Shown: positions 1 to 11,660, counted from the stretch's first letter. The stretch: DNA of 64,000 nt from Bimastos eiseni (GCA_959347315.1 OY365814.1:32598387-32662386); one strand, 5' to 3'. Numbers and translations: made by a program. Notes: a model not told the origin generated them from the letters alone.

Positions 1-430
1 TAATTAATCATAATTATAAAAACTCACATTAATCCAGTATGGGAAAAACTGTACTTATTAGCCATGCTATTTACCCCAATTAATCCTAATTTTAAGTACT
101 CTAATTAATCCAGTATCAGTAAAACTGTACTTATTAACCATGTTATTTACCCAAATAAATCATAATTTTAAGTACTCACATTACTCCAGTATAGGTAAAA
201 TTCACCGTAAAACTGTACTTATCAGCGATTGTTTTATCCCAATCAACAATGATTTTAAAACTTACATTGGTCTATTATGGGAAAAACTGTACTTATTAAC
301 GATGTTTTAAACCCCATCCATCACAGTTCTCACATTGATCCAGGGATAAAACTTACTGATAAATGAGTTTTTATACCCCTTTAGGCCACATAGTGTAAAA
401 ATTCACACTGATCCAGTATGGGGAAAACGA
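1..430. repeat. Tandem repeat, about 80-bp unit, degenerate
   Basis: Five to six diverged copies of a unit built on ATCCAGTATGGG, AAACTGTACTTATTA and TTTACCCCAATTAATC. Copies of the ATCCAGTAT-like core begin near 33, 115, 186, 264, 339 and 411. Confidence 0.7.
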
Positions 431-527
431 TTCCGAATGCTTTTTCAATTGACATCTACTCATTTTACTTTCGCAGATTAATAAAACAAGGTCAATACAT
501 TACTAAAGGCCTTCTTACTGCAATCAT

Positions 528-750
528 AAGCCTACCCATACAATAAGCAAGCATAAGATACTTATGTATATAAAATGCCTACCCATGGATTGAGTAGGTA
601 TATGATATAATATGCCTACCCATGCATTAAGTAGGCATATGATATGTGATGTAATATGCCTACTCAAGTAATCACATGCATACCTATGCAATAAGTAGGC
701 ATGTGAAACGAAATGCCTACTCAAGCAATCGCATGCCTACCTATTCAACA
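528..750. repeat. Minisatellite with internal dyad TGCCTAC...GTAGGCA
   Basis: About six units in which TGCCTACCCATGCA is followed by TAAGTAGGCATATGATA-like sequence, so each unit can fold on itself. It lies just past the BBS5 stop and may form the end of its 3' UTR. Confidence 0.65.
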
Positions 751-790
751 TTTAATCGCAAATAACACAGGAAAATATTTTAACAGTTAT

Positions 791-931
791 TCAGGGCTTG
801 ATTTCCGGTGGAACAACTTCCCACAGGTCAGCCAATGTTATTCCTTCCGGCAGTTTCTCAATAGCCAGTCCGAGCTCTTCGCAAAACACTGGTGAACGAC
901 CGCGACCTTTGTTTCCATCGGCAAAGTATGC
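791..931 (-). CDS. BBS5: BBS5 exon 12 (stop codon)
   Basis: Residues 301-346 plus TGA, starting [20 protein letters not shown] and including LGLAIEKL. The last residues (EVVPPEIKP) extend a few amino acids beyond the human C-terminus. Confidence 0.96.
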   Translation of the reverse strand, partial: AYFADGNKGRGRSPVFCEELGLAIEKLPEGITLADLWEVVPPEIKP

Positions 932-3496
932 CTGTAATACACAGAAGGAAACAAAATCGATAATAAATTCCTTAAAATGGTTTTGAAAGAAGATTAAAAT
1001 TAATATTTGCAAAACCTTTTATGTAACAACATGGTGTGCACAGCAGTGAGTGTGCCTAATAGTCAGTTGGGAGTAAAATCCCCACCTTGGCAGAAATTTG
1101 TCGAGAGTATTTTTGCTCTAACTGTGACGCAGAAGACTCTAAAGTAGGCTGACCAGAGATTGGAAACTAAAAACTGGGACACTTCAATTTTTTTTCTGCT
1201 AATATCCTGTCATAAAATTTAACACATATTTCTTCATCTTCACTATCATAACAGCTTCAAGAGTTTCGTCTGATATTCAACTTTTTTGATCAGACCAATA
1301 AGAGTTCATCAGTGAGAGAACTCTCTCAACTAGAGCATGGTAATAAAAACCGGAAAAGGTATTCTGCATGGTAATAAATAAAAGTTAAGCTAAAAATGAA
1401 TTAACTCGCTATATGCCCGTAGTCAAATCAAGAAGACGTTGAAAAGTCAGGTAAGTTTTTAAAAACCGGGACAATTTTAGGGTTTGGTCTACCTTTCCCA
1501 GCAGCCGGGACAGCTAGCAGAAAATTGGTACGGTCCCGGGAAAACCGGGACGTCTGATCAGCCTACTCTACGCTCTATACTGTGGGTGGAAAGAACAGAT
1601 GGGAAAGATGACTACATATGCCAAGGCTAAGAAAATAAGTCACTAAAACTCAGAGTTGTATGGTCTCGAGACAGTTTTTTAGTGTCTCGGTCTCGGAAGC
1701 CTGCTGTCTCGGTCTCGAGGTAGTGTCTCGTATTTTTAGAAAATGTCTCGAAGTGAATGTCTTATTCTGTCTCAAACAAGTGGTCTCGATGTGTTTCGCG
1801 TGAACTGTCTTAAAATCTTGCGTGGCAATATAAAAACAGTTCTCAGGAATTTGTACTATGTACATTATAAGTTTTAAATTGAAATTACAAATAAACATTA
1901 TTCCCGAAAACTGATACATTAGCATTTTACAGCATTTTATATAGGATCACTTGTCTTTTACTGTCTCATACTGTCTTGAACCTAGTGTCTCGGTCTTGGT
2001 ACCTCACTGTCTCGGTCTCAGCACCTCACTGTCTCGGTCTCGTCTTGGTCTTGAAGTTTCAAGTCTTGCATACAACACTGCCAAAACTAAAACTCATGGC
2101 TTTTTAACTTAAGGGATCCGCATTTTATCCAAGTGACAAATACAAGACTTAAACTTTACAGACCCACTGTGTACCACATTTGGTGAAGAAATAAAGTAGA
2201 ATTCAGAACATCTGATCAAATTTCTAACGTAGACATGATTATACCTATATACTGATGACGAAAACCAATCAAACAAACTTCAGTTTTTCCATGACCTATT
2301 CCATGACTATTAGGACTTATATACCCAACTTCTAAATCAATTAAATATTTATAGAAATTTTAAAATATGATTTGAATAATTTTGTCCATTCAATTAATAA
2401 CTTTTCCATTTTTGCTAACTTTCCACAACCTGGCTATTTTGAGATATGATCACTTTCCAGGATTTTTTTTGAAGACATCTGTTTTTCGAGGCCTTTAAAC
2501 TTGTAATGTCAACTTCCATGACCTTCCAGGTTTCTCAGGATTCATGGGGTAACCCTGATAAACACTAGCAGGAAAATCGTGACAGCGGTTTGGCCTAAAA
2601 TCCTTTGCAGGCCACACATCTCCATTTCTAATGTAAAATATGGCATAAGATGACCTCATTTAGGCTAGTGCAGAGTTGAGTACATATCTTAAAGGGGCGC
2701 TATATAAATGCTCGATTACATTGCATTGAATTCTGGGCAGAAGTGGACTACCGACCGCAAATGCATCCGACTGTTCTGGTCCGGTTTCTATTTCTACGTC
2801 GTCCTGAACACGAGAGACGGCCAGTTCATCTGCGTTGCTGGCCTGTTCAAAAACACAAGAGGGATGTCACATGCCAGAAAAATCTAGCAAGAAATACCTT
2901 TTCATAACTCCATCATAATATAATAAGTCAAAAAGACTCATTTAAAACTCATTAAACCGGCACAAAGAATCCACCCTTCTAGGTCATAAACAACGACACT
3001 AGGCCGTCCAATCAACCAGTCATGTCAGAGAGGTTAGTCAGTGATCTTAAAGGGTGACCCAACCGAGTCCTGTACGTGGGTGACCGAGTAGTACTTCACA
3101 AAAGCTGTAACCACATATCTCATCCAAAGGAATTTTATAGCACCAATAATCAAGCACTTAGAATGTAGCTAAACAAAGATTATTATCACTATTATTCTAA
3201 CGTAACAGATGTTAATAATGTTTGCAAAGTAAAGTAAAAAAAATGGCTGGTGGAGAATCAGAGCATTGTATGTAATTTTGGAAGCAAATGTTGAAGTTAT
3301 GCAACACATGTGAATAAGCAAACGACAAATATTCGTATTCATATGTAAACTAGCTGTTAACCTGTGAAAATTCACAGGTCATAATAATTAGTATGGGACG
3401 CAGAGCTAAAATACACATTTACGTAACCCGTGAAAAATCAGAGGTGACATCTGGTTAATAAGTGAAACGTTAAAGTATGACAGACAGACAGACAGA

Positions 3497-3540
<44 letters not shown>

Positions 3541-6500
3541 ACTTGGGTAATTATTATTGTTGATATCTGTATCAACGAATTCCAGTAGACACAGATTTCG
3601 CGAGTTAAATTGATGTACGCAGAATCTAAACACGCACCAGATGCTCCGTTTCAAACTCGATTCCGAAGATGGGACACGCGCTGTAGACCTTGTGCAGACT
3701 CTGGATCTCCTTAACGATTTCTTCCAGCTTCTCCTGCGGATCGACTCTAAACCCGAGCACATATCCACCGCCCTAGAAACAAGGTAAAGGTAATAATAAT
3801 GATAACGTTCGTTTAATTTCAAACTGACAAACCACAGTATGATCACAAGTATAGTATGAACTACTGATGACAAGTTATTGATGACAAGGAGTTGAATTTA
3901 ACTCTCGGCAGCCGTGCAAGGCGACAATTACGTTATATATCTAATTTAACCAACCAACCAAGCTAAAGAAGGACTAGTAAAACTTACGGGGATGCGGGCA
4001 TTGAACTCGGTTCCTCAGCTGTGCGCTCCAGTGTGTCATTCATTACTCTACACTCTAAAATTTTTCAACTTTCCCATCACCCGATAACCGGGAAGGCTCA
4101 GAAATATTGATTCAAATGCAAAATAGAAAATTTATAAGCAGTAGCTCTGCCTTCAGAATATTTAAAATTGTTTATCCACAACACTGAACTTAAAATCCGA
4201 TTATTGAAAGAAATAGAATTGAAACAAATGTCACCTGTTGAGTTGTTTCAATAACCAGCGCAATTCCGAACTTTGAATCACGAAGTCGGACTGATTTCTG
4301 AAACACATACAAACCAATTTTGTACACTCACCAAAAAGCAGTTTTGTAGACCCAACAAAATGCAGTTTTGTACACTCTCCAAAAAGTAGATTTGTACACT
4401 CACCAAAACCAATTTTGTACACTCACCCCTACAGCCATTATGAGTACACTGACAGCCAAGGTCAAGAAAATGAAGGTACTAACACTACACACCTATGGGC
4501 GTCTTAAAGCTTGCTTAAGGAATTGCTCTTCTTCTTATGTTTCACAAAATCAAATTTACAATTCCTGAATATTTTGATAATTTCTGGATATTAGGAATCA
4601 CATCAGGAACAATAACCACCAAATAAATTTACTAAAATTCATTTATCAGCAATGCTACTAACATTATTATTATGATAAGAATTATTATAAGTATTTTTAT
4701 TATACTGAAAAATTGTCAGCATGAGTCAATATTGTTATTATTATCATATTTACTTTCATACTTGACACTGCTATCAGACCTGTCATGGGGCAACTGGATT
4801 GGCTGCTTATTAGTTATCATTACATGTAACTTATCAGTTACATGTCATGCTTAAAATTATTATTATAATTATAATCATCACTATTTAATTGTACCATTTG
4901 GGACATGATTGTATAATATGTATGCTCTCCATAAATGAAAATCACTCACCATCTGTAGATACGGGATGCTGACGTTAAACGACTCATTCATGTTAGCAAA
5001 CCAAACCAGGCGAACATTTGTTATGTAGAAGGTTCCTAGGTTTCCCTTGAAGAGAAAAATAGATAACCGTCAATACAACGACCGCGAATATATCGAACAC
5101 ACTCTGGTTCAGCAGGGAGTTCAAAACAGACTCTTCATAAACCTTGCCTTCATACAAAAGCCTCATTAACATGACTCAACAGAGAGAAAGTCCATAGTAT
5201 GTGGAACCTTCAGCAAATCCTTAATTTATAATTCACTTGGTGCACCCAAAATAAAGCAATAAAAAGAAAAGCAAGTAATAACATACATGTGTGTACTTTA
5301 ACAACTGAACTACCTCAACAATTGAACTACCTTAGCAATTGAAGAACTTCAACAATTGAACTACCTAAGCAATTGAAGAACTTCAACAATTGAACTACCT
5401 TAGCAATTGAAGAACTTCAACAATTGAACTACCTTAGCAATTGAAGCACTTTAGCAACCAATGTACTCTGTACCTGATCACTGGAAAGGTTGTACACTCC
5501 AGTCACCTCATTGTACTTCTGCTCCAGCGGAAGCATTCGCAACTGTCGGTTGTCAATGATTGCACCGCGCAACTTCAACTCACGATACATCTTTGACGTC
5601 TCGTATGCTCTTCAACATTACAGCAGAGGTAATGTAATCGTACAGTAATCGTAATCGCCTAAATTCTAAAGCACCACTTGAAAGCCAAGCACAAGCACAG
5701 CATATTCACGAGCACTGTAAAGTCATCGAGAGTTCCTTCATGGACACTGACATCCGTGCAAACCGTCCCACACTGAATGCAAATTTGGGATATTTATGTA
5801 AAGCCCTTGTCCTTCAACAAATCGAGTGCTTAACACCATTAGGGGAGGACCATTGAGTAAAGGATAACGCACTGGGGCGCAAAACCTCTAAGGTTGACTA
5901 GTCCTCTATTTGCAAGATGGCAGCATTCGTTAAATCAGACGAATAACATGATGAGCGCCTTGCATGGCTACCAACAGTTAAATTCAACTCCTGTGATAAC
6001 TAGTCATCATGCATTCATATGATGTCTGTGGCTTTTAAATTTGAAATTAAACTAAAATTCAGGTCATTATAATTATTGTATTATAATGATAAGAAATGGT
6101 ATTCGATCCATCAGGGTAAAGACTTCTGAAATGGTTTCAGCCATCTTAGTCAAGCAGCTCTGAATGCGTAATTCAATTCGATCAGCAATTAGGAATAAGT
6201 TTGCAGTGAACCAGTACCTACCGATGAACTGCTATGACTGAGGTGAAGAGACGTGGTGAACCAGGAACCTATAGCGATCCAAATTAGAAAATCTTAATGC
6301 AATTTTTCAGGAAAAATCGAAATAAATTACATAGAATCGATTATGTGCCATAAATCTGACATCTGTTAGATAGCCTTGCAGCGACAGCTTCAGGAGGTTC
6401 TTAAAATGCAATGTATGAGTCTTCAGATATATATTAACATATAGAAATTACTTTTGGTCATTGAATGAGACTATTGTGTGTGGTGGAGAAATTGTGGATA

Positions 6501-9500
6501 TTTACATAAGATGACACTACCAATAATGATGATGATAATAATAATAATAAAATAATAATATAAATGATAAAAATATAAAATATAATAATAATAATGATAA
6601 TAATAATAAAAATAAAAATAATAATAAAATAATAATATAAATGATAATAATATAAAATATAATAATAATAATAATAATAATATAAACGATAATGCTAATG
6701 ATAAAGACAATAGAGCAGATGTTCAGAGTTCATCTCACAAGATTCGTGAAGATGAATTCGAAGCGTGTGTTGTTGGCTTTTGTCAGAACGAACAAAGCCT
6801 CTGTGTTGCCACGCAGCTTCTGTAGAATACACAGGATTAAACAATGAAAGTTAATTCACGTCTTGCAAAAATTAAGCCTACACTGCAGTCTCCTTACCCC
6901 AGTGACGTTTTTTACCCCAGTGACGCCTTTGGGAGCCAGAGAAAGTACTGCCACTAAAGCTGTCAAAAATGCAGAAATCACAGCCCGAGTACCCGACGAC
7001 CCACAGAGCGGGTACCTAGGTACCCGACTGCGCAGACATTTTTTAAAGAAATGTAGGTGATTGCGCATTTTAACGGAGAACCAATTTAATTAGTCAGCTA
7101 ATATGATCAACGAAACATTTCTGGTATACGTTCGGGTAAAATTGTGCATTTTTAATGTCTGGCACTCGAGAACGGATTTAATTGACCAAGCAGTCAGCCT
7201 CAGGCCGTACACGCTGACAGCCTTAACTGATATGTTTCTTTCATTACAATTAGGACTGAAATAAATGTTTAATCGACATTCACAATATGATGAATCATCT
7301 TTAGCGTATGTCTGCATGGAAGTATAATCACTGCGAAAGTTTTAACGTGCACTGTCACACAGAAATGCGAATGTGAGGTGAGCGGTTAGTCTGTTGCTGG
7401 AGGAAAGAGCTGCCAGATACTCAGAGGATTAAATGCCATTGAGAAATAGGCATTTCTTGAGGGAAGAAACAGAATCTTGGTTTGAGGTATATATGTCTTC
7501 ATCTCACCGACTGAGCGGTTCTCGCATTGACGCTGAGAACGCAGTTTAGGCCGACGGCTGCAAGAACAAAAACAGGAAGAGCTTAACAATGGAATGACTT
7601 ACAACAGTAATCAATGAAGCATTTTATATTTTCAATAAAATTTACATATCTTAATCGTTTTAATTAATTAGTTGAAAACACTTTTAAAGGAGACTCACTA
7701 CAGCTTATGATTCTGCAACCCTAACCAACAGGTATCGAAATAAGGATATAAATCACACAGGTAATTTTAAGTGTATTAATCTTTAACAACAAAATACAAA
7801 CAACAGACCGAAAATGTTCTAATGCTTCCCTTACAAAATCAAGAAGTGCATATTGAAGCCCAGCCACATACAGACATACATACTAATGCGATATACAAAT
7901 GTAATGTAATGGAGCATTTATATAGCTCCCCTTCAAGATATCTACTCAGAGGCACACTCTGGCTTTGCTTAAATGATGTTAAATGTGATTGTGAAAGAGT
8001 AATCAATCTGGAATCTGGAATGGACTTCCCATAGAGCTCCGTCTCCTACCTAAGAACTCCTCATCTTCATTTTACGCCTCTCTTAAAACTGTCCTTTTCA
8101 GCTGGGGATTAGGCCGGGAAGTGCCTCTGAGTAGACATCTGGAAGGGGCGCTATATCAAGTATTTTTGATTGATTGGATTGATTAAGTAAAATACATCAA
8201 TTAGCAAAACCGAGCACAGTGAGCTGAAAAGAGTCACCAGTGGTGGGCCCACGCACAAGTGTATAACCAAAAAACGGATTCCCATCAACAGCTGACAGAT
8301 AGCAAGGATGTTTAGAGTCTCTGGGCCAAGTTGTGTTGATAGGGCAGAACGACAACAGTAGGCATTGCTCGCAGACACGGTGACAACGTCAATGAGTAGT
8401 CGCTGTCACTCCTTGGCAGTTGGAAGATGACGCACATCCTGATATTTTAATTATTAGTATTTACTCTAGTATTCTATTACCTAGCCCTTCTAAGCTTTGA
8501 CAACAGGCAGCAGCATACTTTTAAGCACTTACAGAGATTGACCTTTGCCATCGTTTGTGACTGCCATAGCAGTCTCAGGTTCGTAATCAGCAGACGACCT
8601 GCGGCAACAAAGAGCAAATTATGGCTTAGAAATTGTAATTCTATTGTTATCAATTGTAATTAAAACATTAATAAAAAATAATACACCTACAATTATTTAT
8701 CTTAGTAACCTCTCTGATACATACTTATCTACATTCTGGTTCTATTAGCTCAATGTGAACAATCTAAGGATTTATGAATGACACTTTTCCATAAAAAGAT
8801 GATTAGCGTCGCCCTCCTCCTTCATCCAGGCTTGGGACTGGCACCGTCAGGATGCAAACAGTGGCGGAGTTAAGGATGTAGGATCATTTGCGTGTGCTTT
8901 TCTAATGGTTAGCTTGCCGGACAGTCGCCTGAGGAGTCGGTGGTTCAAGTCCCGAGTCCAGGGCATAAATTTACTATAAAGTTTCAGCTCCACCTGCACC
9001 GCAAGCCAACTCAGCTGTTACTGAGTACATTGACCATATGCTGTTGGTGGGAAGATTAAATAGTAAGGGAGAGAACTAGTCATTGACAACGCTTCATACC
9101 CATTTGGCTGCCTATCGAGTTAAGCCTACTGGACAGTTAGGAAAGTTGGATGGCAAAAATACGTATGTGCCATACAACAGTATTCTGTCTAAATTGTCAA
9201 CATATTAAATCAAACTGGAACTAAATATTTATACAAAACCTGAAGACTGTTGACGTCTATTGCAACACTGTTATAGTTAATTTACAGTTACTCTTGATGA
9301 GTTTCTCCTGATATAGTGCTACATAAATTTGCAATTGCCACTATCATAACAGTTTCTATATATCTAAATATCTAATAAGCAGCATCTTGATTTGTCATCT
9401 TTGCTGAATCACTTTCTTGTCAGATCAGAGTGAGTTATCCTCATTTTCTTAGACTGCTCTGATGCTCATTGCAATGTAATGTAATAAAATGTATCCTTAC

Positions 9501-10301
9501 CTCTGTCACCGTTGTTGCCCTTCGTATCTTCGATCGAGTCGAGATGATCTATGAGTTTCTCACCCGGTCGCAGCTTCAGATCTCTTTAATAAAAGAAAAC
9601 ACAGGAAAAGGAGGAAATACACAAGAGAATGCGACTGGTTCTGAGTAAGATGGAGGGTAGGATTTGCACCCAATGCTGAATCTAATCACTGATTAAATAT
9701 GGTCATCTTAATATGTAAATTACGATAGCTAGCACTCATCTATCCAAGCGATTACCATGTTGGGTAATGAATTGATAGCTAAAGACGCTCAAATTATTGT
9801 GGACTTTGTTTTAGATTCTCGATTCATCTGCACCCCTTAGCGAAATCGGTTATCATTGGGAAAAACGGAACGACCAGAACTGGCTACCCAACTTAATATA
9901 CAGTGACCTGGCAAAAGGCGCGAGATACTTAGATCCACTACGCTATACAAAACTCTCTTAAATAACCGGACGACTCTTAATGAGTCTTTCCTGAAGTAGG
10001 ACCACATTGTAATTAAGAGCTCAAAATACTTGGCACTTCATTGAGATAGCGCCTCTGATTAGGTTGTACTGTGAGAGGCGCTTTATAAATCCGTAAATAG
10101 ATAGCCAAAATCAGGATACCGACGATTAAAGACACAGTTTAATACATAGCGCATGCGTTCAGGAAATAAACATTTCATTACATCTACGGCTGAACTCGCC
10201 TTCTTATCTTAATATCATCAATGATATTGCATTGTTTTAACTAACTGGAGACTGATGTCGAATCGTACGTCGCGATCTTGCCACAAGGTATCGGCCGCCA
10301 T
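791..10301 (-). CDS. BBS5: BBS5, BBSome subunit, complete 12-exon gene
   Basis: Spliced coding exons (plus-strand coordinates, 5' to 3' of the gene): 10301-10246, 9583-9501, 8598-8533, 7557-7508, 6819-6739, 6268-6222, 5609-5474, 5045-4950, 4297-4235, 3772-3638, 2842-2756, 931-791. They total 1041 nt and give 346 aa plus TGA. Every intron is GT-AG and all phases agree. Seen: the protein follows human BBS5 end to end, for example [10 protein letters not shown] near the start, [65 protein letters not shown], and LGLAIEKL near the C-terminus. Known of the family: BBS5 carries two PH-like DM16 domains that bind phosphoinositides and is one of the eight BBSome subunits that move membrane proteins in cilia. 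Two donors are weak (gttagt after exon 1, gtcggt after exon 11). A variant poly(A) signal ATTAAA lies about 35-40 nt past the stop (minus strand, 756-751). Start choice: this ATG begins MAADTLW, which aligns with the human N-terminus. Confidence 0.96.
1660..2070. repeat. GTCTCG-rich degenerate repeat, two blocks
   Basis: Blocks at 1660-1800 and 1955-2070 with many GTCTCG/GTCTCA hexamers (for example TGTCTCGGTCTCG), separated by AT-rich sequence. In the last intron of BBS5. Confidence 0.6.
2756..2842 (-). CDS. BBS5: BBS5 exon 11
   Basis: Residues 272-300, with [18 protein letters not shown] corresponding to human IQDDVEIDSDGHTDAF. The donor is the weak gtcggt. A SINE/LINE-type GGGGCGCTATATAAAT tail lies about 40 nt from this donor (2690-2710). 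Confidence 0.92.
3481..3538. repeat. GACA then (CA)n microsatellite
   Basis: Four GACA units followed by about 19 CA units in a BBS5 intron, 100 nt from exon 10. Confidence 0.9.
3638..3772 (-). CDS. BBS5: BBS5 exon 10
   Basis: Residues 227-271, [20 protein letters not shown] then [20 protein letters not shown]. This closes the second DM16 domain. Donor gtgcgt. Confidence 0.96.
3785..4065 (-). mobile_element. SINE-like element, family C (minus copy)
   Basis: Reverse-oriented copy. In the sense direction it has a head with a tRNA box-B-like piece (revcomp of GCATTGAACTCGGTTCC), GTTGACTAGTCC-like and GCCTTGCACGGCTGCC-like segments, and ends GTTTGAAATTAAACGAA followed by ATT repeats. It shares this layout with copies at 5845-6105, 17235-17460, 35785-36045 and 40505-40690, and a fragment at 31690-31800. 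Confidence 0.65.
4235..4297 (-). CDS. BBS5: BBS5 exon 9
   Basis: Residues 206-226, [20 protein letters not shown] and Q, corresponding to human [20 protein letters not shown]. Phase 0 at both ends. The longest open frame over this interval is a different, spurious frame. Confidence 0.95.
4950..5045 (-). CDS. BBS5: BBS5 exon 8
   Basis: Residues 174-205, [19 protein letters not shown] then [13 protein letters not shown]: the core of the second DM16/PH-like domain. Donor gtgagt. Confidence 0.96.
5300..5460. repeat. 34-bp minisatellite, about 4.5 copies
   Basis: Unit CAACAATTGAACTACCTTAG plus CAATTGAAGAACTT, highly homogeneous, between BBS5 exons 7 and 8. Confidence 0.85.
5474..5609 (-). CDS. 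BBS5: BBS5 exon 7
   Basis: Residues 128-173, with [15 protein letters not shown] and later LSSDQ, matching human [16 protein letters not shown] and NLSSDQ. It leads into the second DM16 domain. A 34-bp minisatellite starts immediately after its donor in the intron. Confidence 0.95.
5845..6105 (+). mobile_element. SINE-like element, family C
   Basis: GGATAACGCACTGGGGCGC, AGGTTGACTAGTCCTC, GCGCCTTGCATGGCTACC and AAATTTGAAATTAAACTAAA occur in the same order as the 35785 copy. It lies within a BBS5 intron in the antisense direction. Confidence 0.65.
6222..6268 (-). CDS. BBS5: BBS5 exon 6
   Basis: Residues 113-127, [15 protein letters not shown], against human [16 protein letters not shown] 47-nt exon with phase 0 entry and phase 2 exit, which fits exon 7. 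Confidence 0.94.
6525..6690. repeat. (AAT)n/(ATA)n microsatellite
   Basis: Imperfect AAT repeats interrupted by GATGAT and AAAT, in the BBS5 intron after exon 5. Confidence 0.85.
6739..6819 (-). CDS. BBS5: BBS5 exon 5
   Basis: Residues 86-112, beginning [14 protein letters not shown] and ending [10 protein letters not shown], the end of the first DM16 domain. An (AAT)n microsatellite lies about 50 nt downstream in the intron. Confidence 0.95.
7508..7557 (-). CDS. BBS5: BBS5 exon 4
   Basis: Residues 69-85, [17 protein letters not shown], corresponding to human SVGYNCILNITTRTANS. Short 50-nt exon. An unrelated minus-strand reading frame overlaps it and is a shadow. Confidence 0.92.
7905..8340. 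mobile_element. Retroelement debris: non-LTR ORF end with GGGGCGCTATAT tail, flanked by related repeat pieces
   Basis: 8016-8186 reads openly as [20 protein letters not shown] then ASLKTVLF and further to a stop, the typical C-terminus of CR1/L2-type reverse-transcriptase proteins. It runs into GCCTCTGAGTAGACATCTGG, AAGGGGCGCTATAT and a GATT tail. 7915-7960 holds an inverted tail (GCATTTATATAGCTCCCC) and 8195-8335 holds the GTGGTGGGCCCACGCAC repeat (family B). Located in a BBS5 intron. Confidence 0.6.
8533..8598 (-). CDS. BBS5: BBS5 exon 3
   Basis: Residues 47-68, [15 protein letters not shown] and following, corresponding to human GRLLVTNLRILWHS in the first DM16 domain. Donor gtaagt. Phase 1 at both ends. 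Confidence 0.95.
8781..8975 (+). repeat. Dispersed repeat family A plus tRNA-like segment
   Basis: GATTAGCGTCGCCCTCCTCC, CCAGGCTTGGGACTGGCAC and ACAGTGGCGGAGTTAAGG mark family A. A tRNA-like stretch follows (TAATGGTTAGCTTGCC, then box-B-like GGTTCAAGTCCC), suggesting a Pol III-derived SINE. Confidence 0.55.
9501..9583 (-). CDS. BBS5: BBS5 exon 2
   Basis: Residues 19-46, including [14 protein letters not shown], nearly invariant in BBS5, at the start of the first DM16/PH-like domain. Acceptor aaag, donor gtaagg. Confidence 0.95.
10035..10095 (+). repeat. GCGCCTCTGA...GAGAGGCGCTTTATAAAT tail copy
   Basis: Short remnant of the shared retroelement tail, like those at 2685-2735, 33130-33195 and 36325-36370. 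In BBS5 intron 1. Confidence 0.5.
10246..10301 (-). CDS. BBS5: BBS5 exon 1 (start codon)
   Basis: Encodes residues 1-18 and two bases of codon 19. [18 protein letters not shown] matches the human opening, which has LWEDRDVRFDLS. It ends at a weak gttagt donor. Confidence 0.93.
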
Positions 10302-11504
10302 CTTCAAACAAACAGTCGCCAGGAGAAGCTTAAGCCCATAACACGACAACCAATTTTAGGATTAGCAGCGTAGAAGTGAACGCACATCGGGTTCGTCTGC
10401 CATAGGCTTTACTTGAATAGGCCCGAAAATAAGAAAACTGAGCGTCATGATTGGCTGGATGAAAAAAAGTGATAAAAGTATCTATAACGATTCAGAGCTA
10501 TTTATAACCGAAAATATATAGCTCTGTACCTTTTCAAACATAATTTAAAGTCAATGTGTAAATAATTATTATTTTCCATTTATATGAACCTTAAAATGAC
10601 GTGAAGTGCAGACGACTACTTAAATCGATATTTACGAGACAAACATTGCACAGATTCCAATATTTAAATGCAAGTATAGGCCCATTTATTTTAATTTTTT
10701 AAATTATTAAATTATTAGTCCAATGCATAGATCCAGACATCAAAAAATGAAATGATAGCGGCTTAATGATGAATAAACAATTAAAACATTATCTCAACTT
10801 AAGTGTCTAACCTCTAATAATTATTGTATGCGTTCAAGAAGATTTTTAAAGGATTAAAATCTACTCTTAATATTTTTAGCAATATAGGCCTATGATAATA
10901 AGAAAAACAACAGCGCAAAATTCCTAACATAAACCCACATCACTCATAGGCCTACAGTGATGTGGGCAGCTGGGTACATTTTTAATGGCAGCTATCGAGC
11001 TACAATTCAATGTACAGTATTTTAGATATATACACATATATGAACTTATATATATATATATATACATGTATATATATTTAAAGGCCCGTATTGACGGCAT
11101 CATTTCTTTTCTTAATTGTCTGTCAGAATTTCGGTGGTCTGGGTTTGACGGACGTCAATAGAAAAAGCGTTGGCTGACCGCTCTGTTCCAATGGTCAACC
11201 GCACCGCTGTGGGCAAGCCCCGTATACGTGATGCCTGTCGCAAACGTTAGTCTTATTTTTAGCCCACGCTGACAGAGTCTAACTCTGAGATCGTTTCTCA
11301 CACCATACCCAGTGCGATTGTCCGAGGAATATACGGATTCCTTGCCGCCGTTCTCTTCGGTCATCTGGCCGAGTACGTCAGACCATCGATCAATAAATAG
11401 AGCGGAGGTGTCGTCGGTATACGTCACTGATACCGCCCACAACGGTCGACGCTGAGGCTACTGAGGTTTCGTCGATAAACCTGAGACGGTTTTGTCGTGC
11501 GGCA

Positions 11505-11540
<36 letters not shown>

Positions 11541-11567
11541 GCACAAAGCAGAACCCATGCGATGGTT

Positions 11568-11660
11568 TATGCAGTTTCAGTTTAACAACACTGTGTGATA
11601 GCAGAGACCATTGGCGTCGCCCTCTTCCTATGGCCAGGCTTGGGACGGGCACTGTCAGGG
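11568..11660 (+). repeat. Dispersed repeat family A
   Basis: CAGTTTAACAACACTGTGTG, GGCGTCGCCCTC and CCAGGCTTGGGACGGGCACT follow the family order. Confidence 0.6.

Noticed and set aside
5300..5460. CRISPR-like array
   Set aside because: The repeats are contiguous without unique spacers and lie in an intron of an animal gene.
8890..8975. A tRNA gene (box-B-like GGTTCAAGTCCC)
   Set aside because: No full cloverleaf could be drawn; it adjoins a family A repeat, so a tRNA-derived SINE is more likely.
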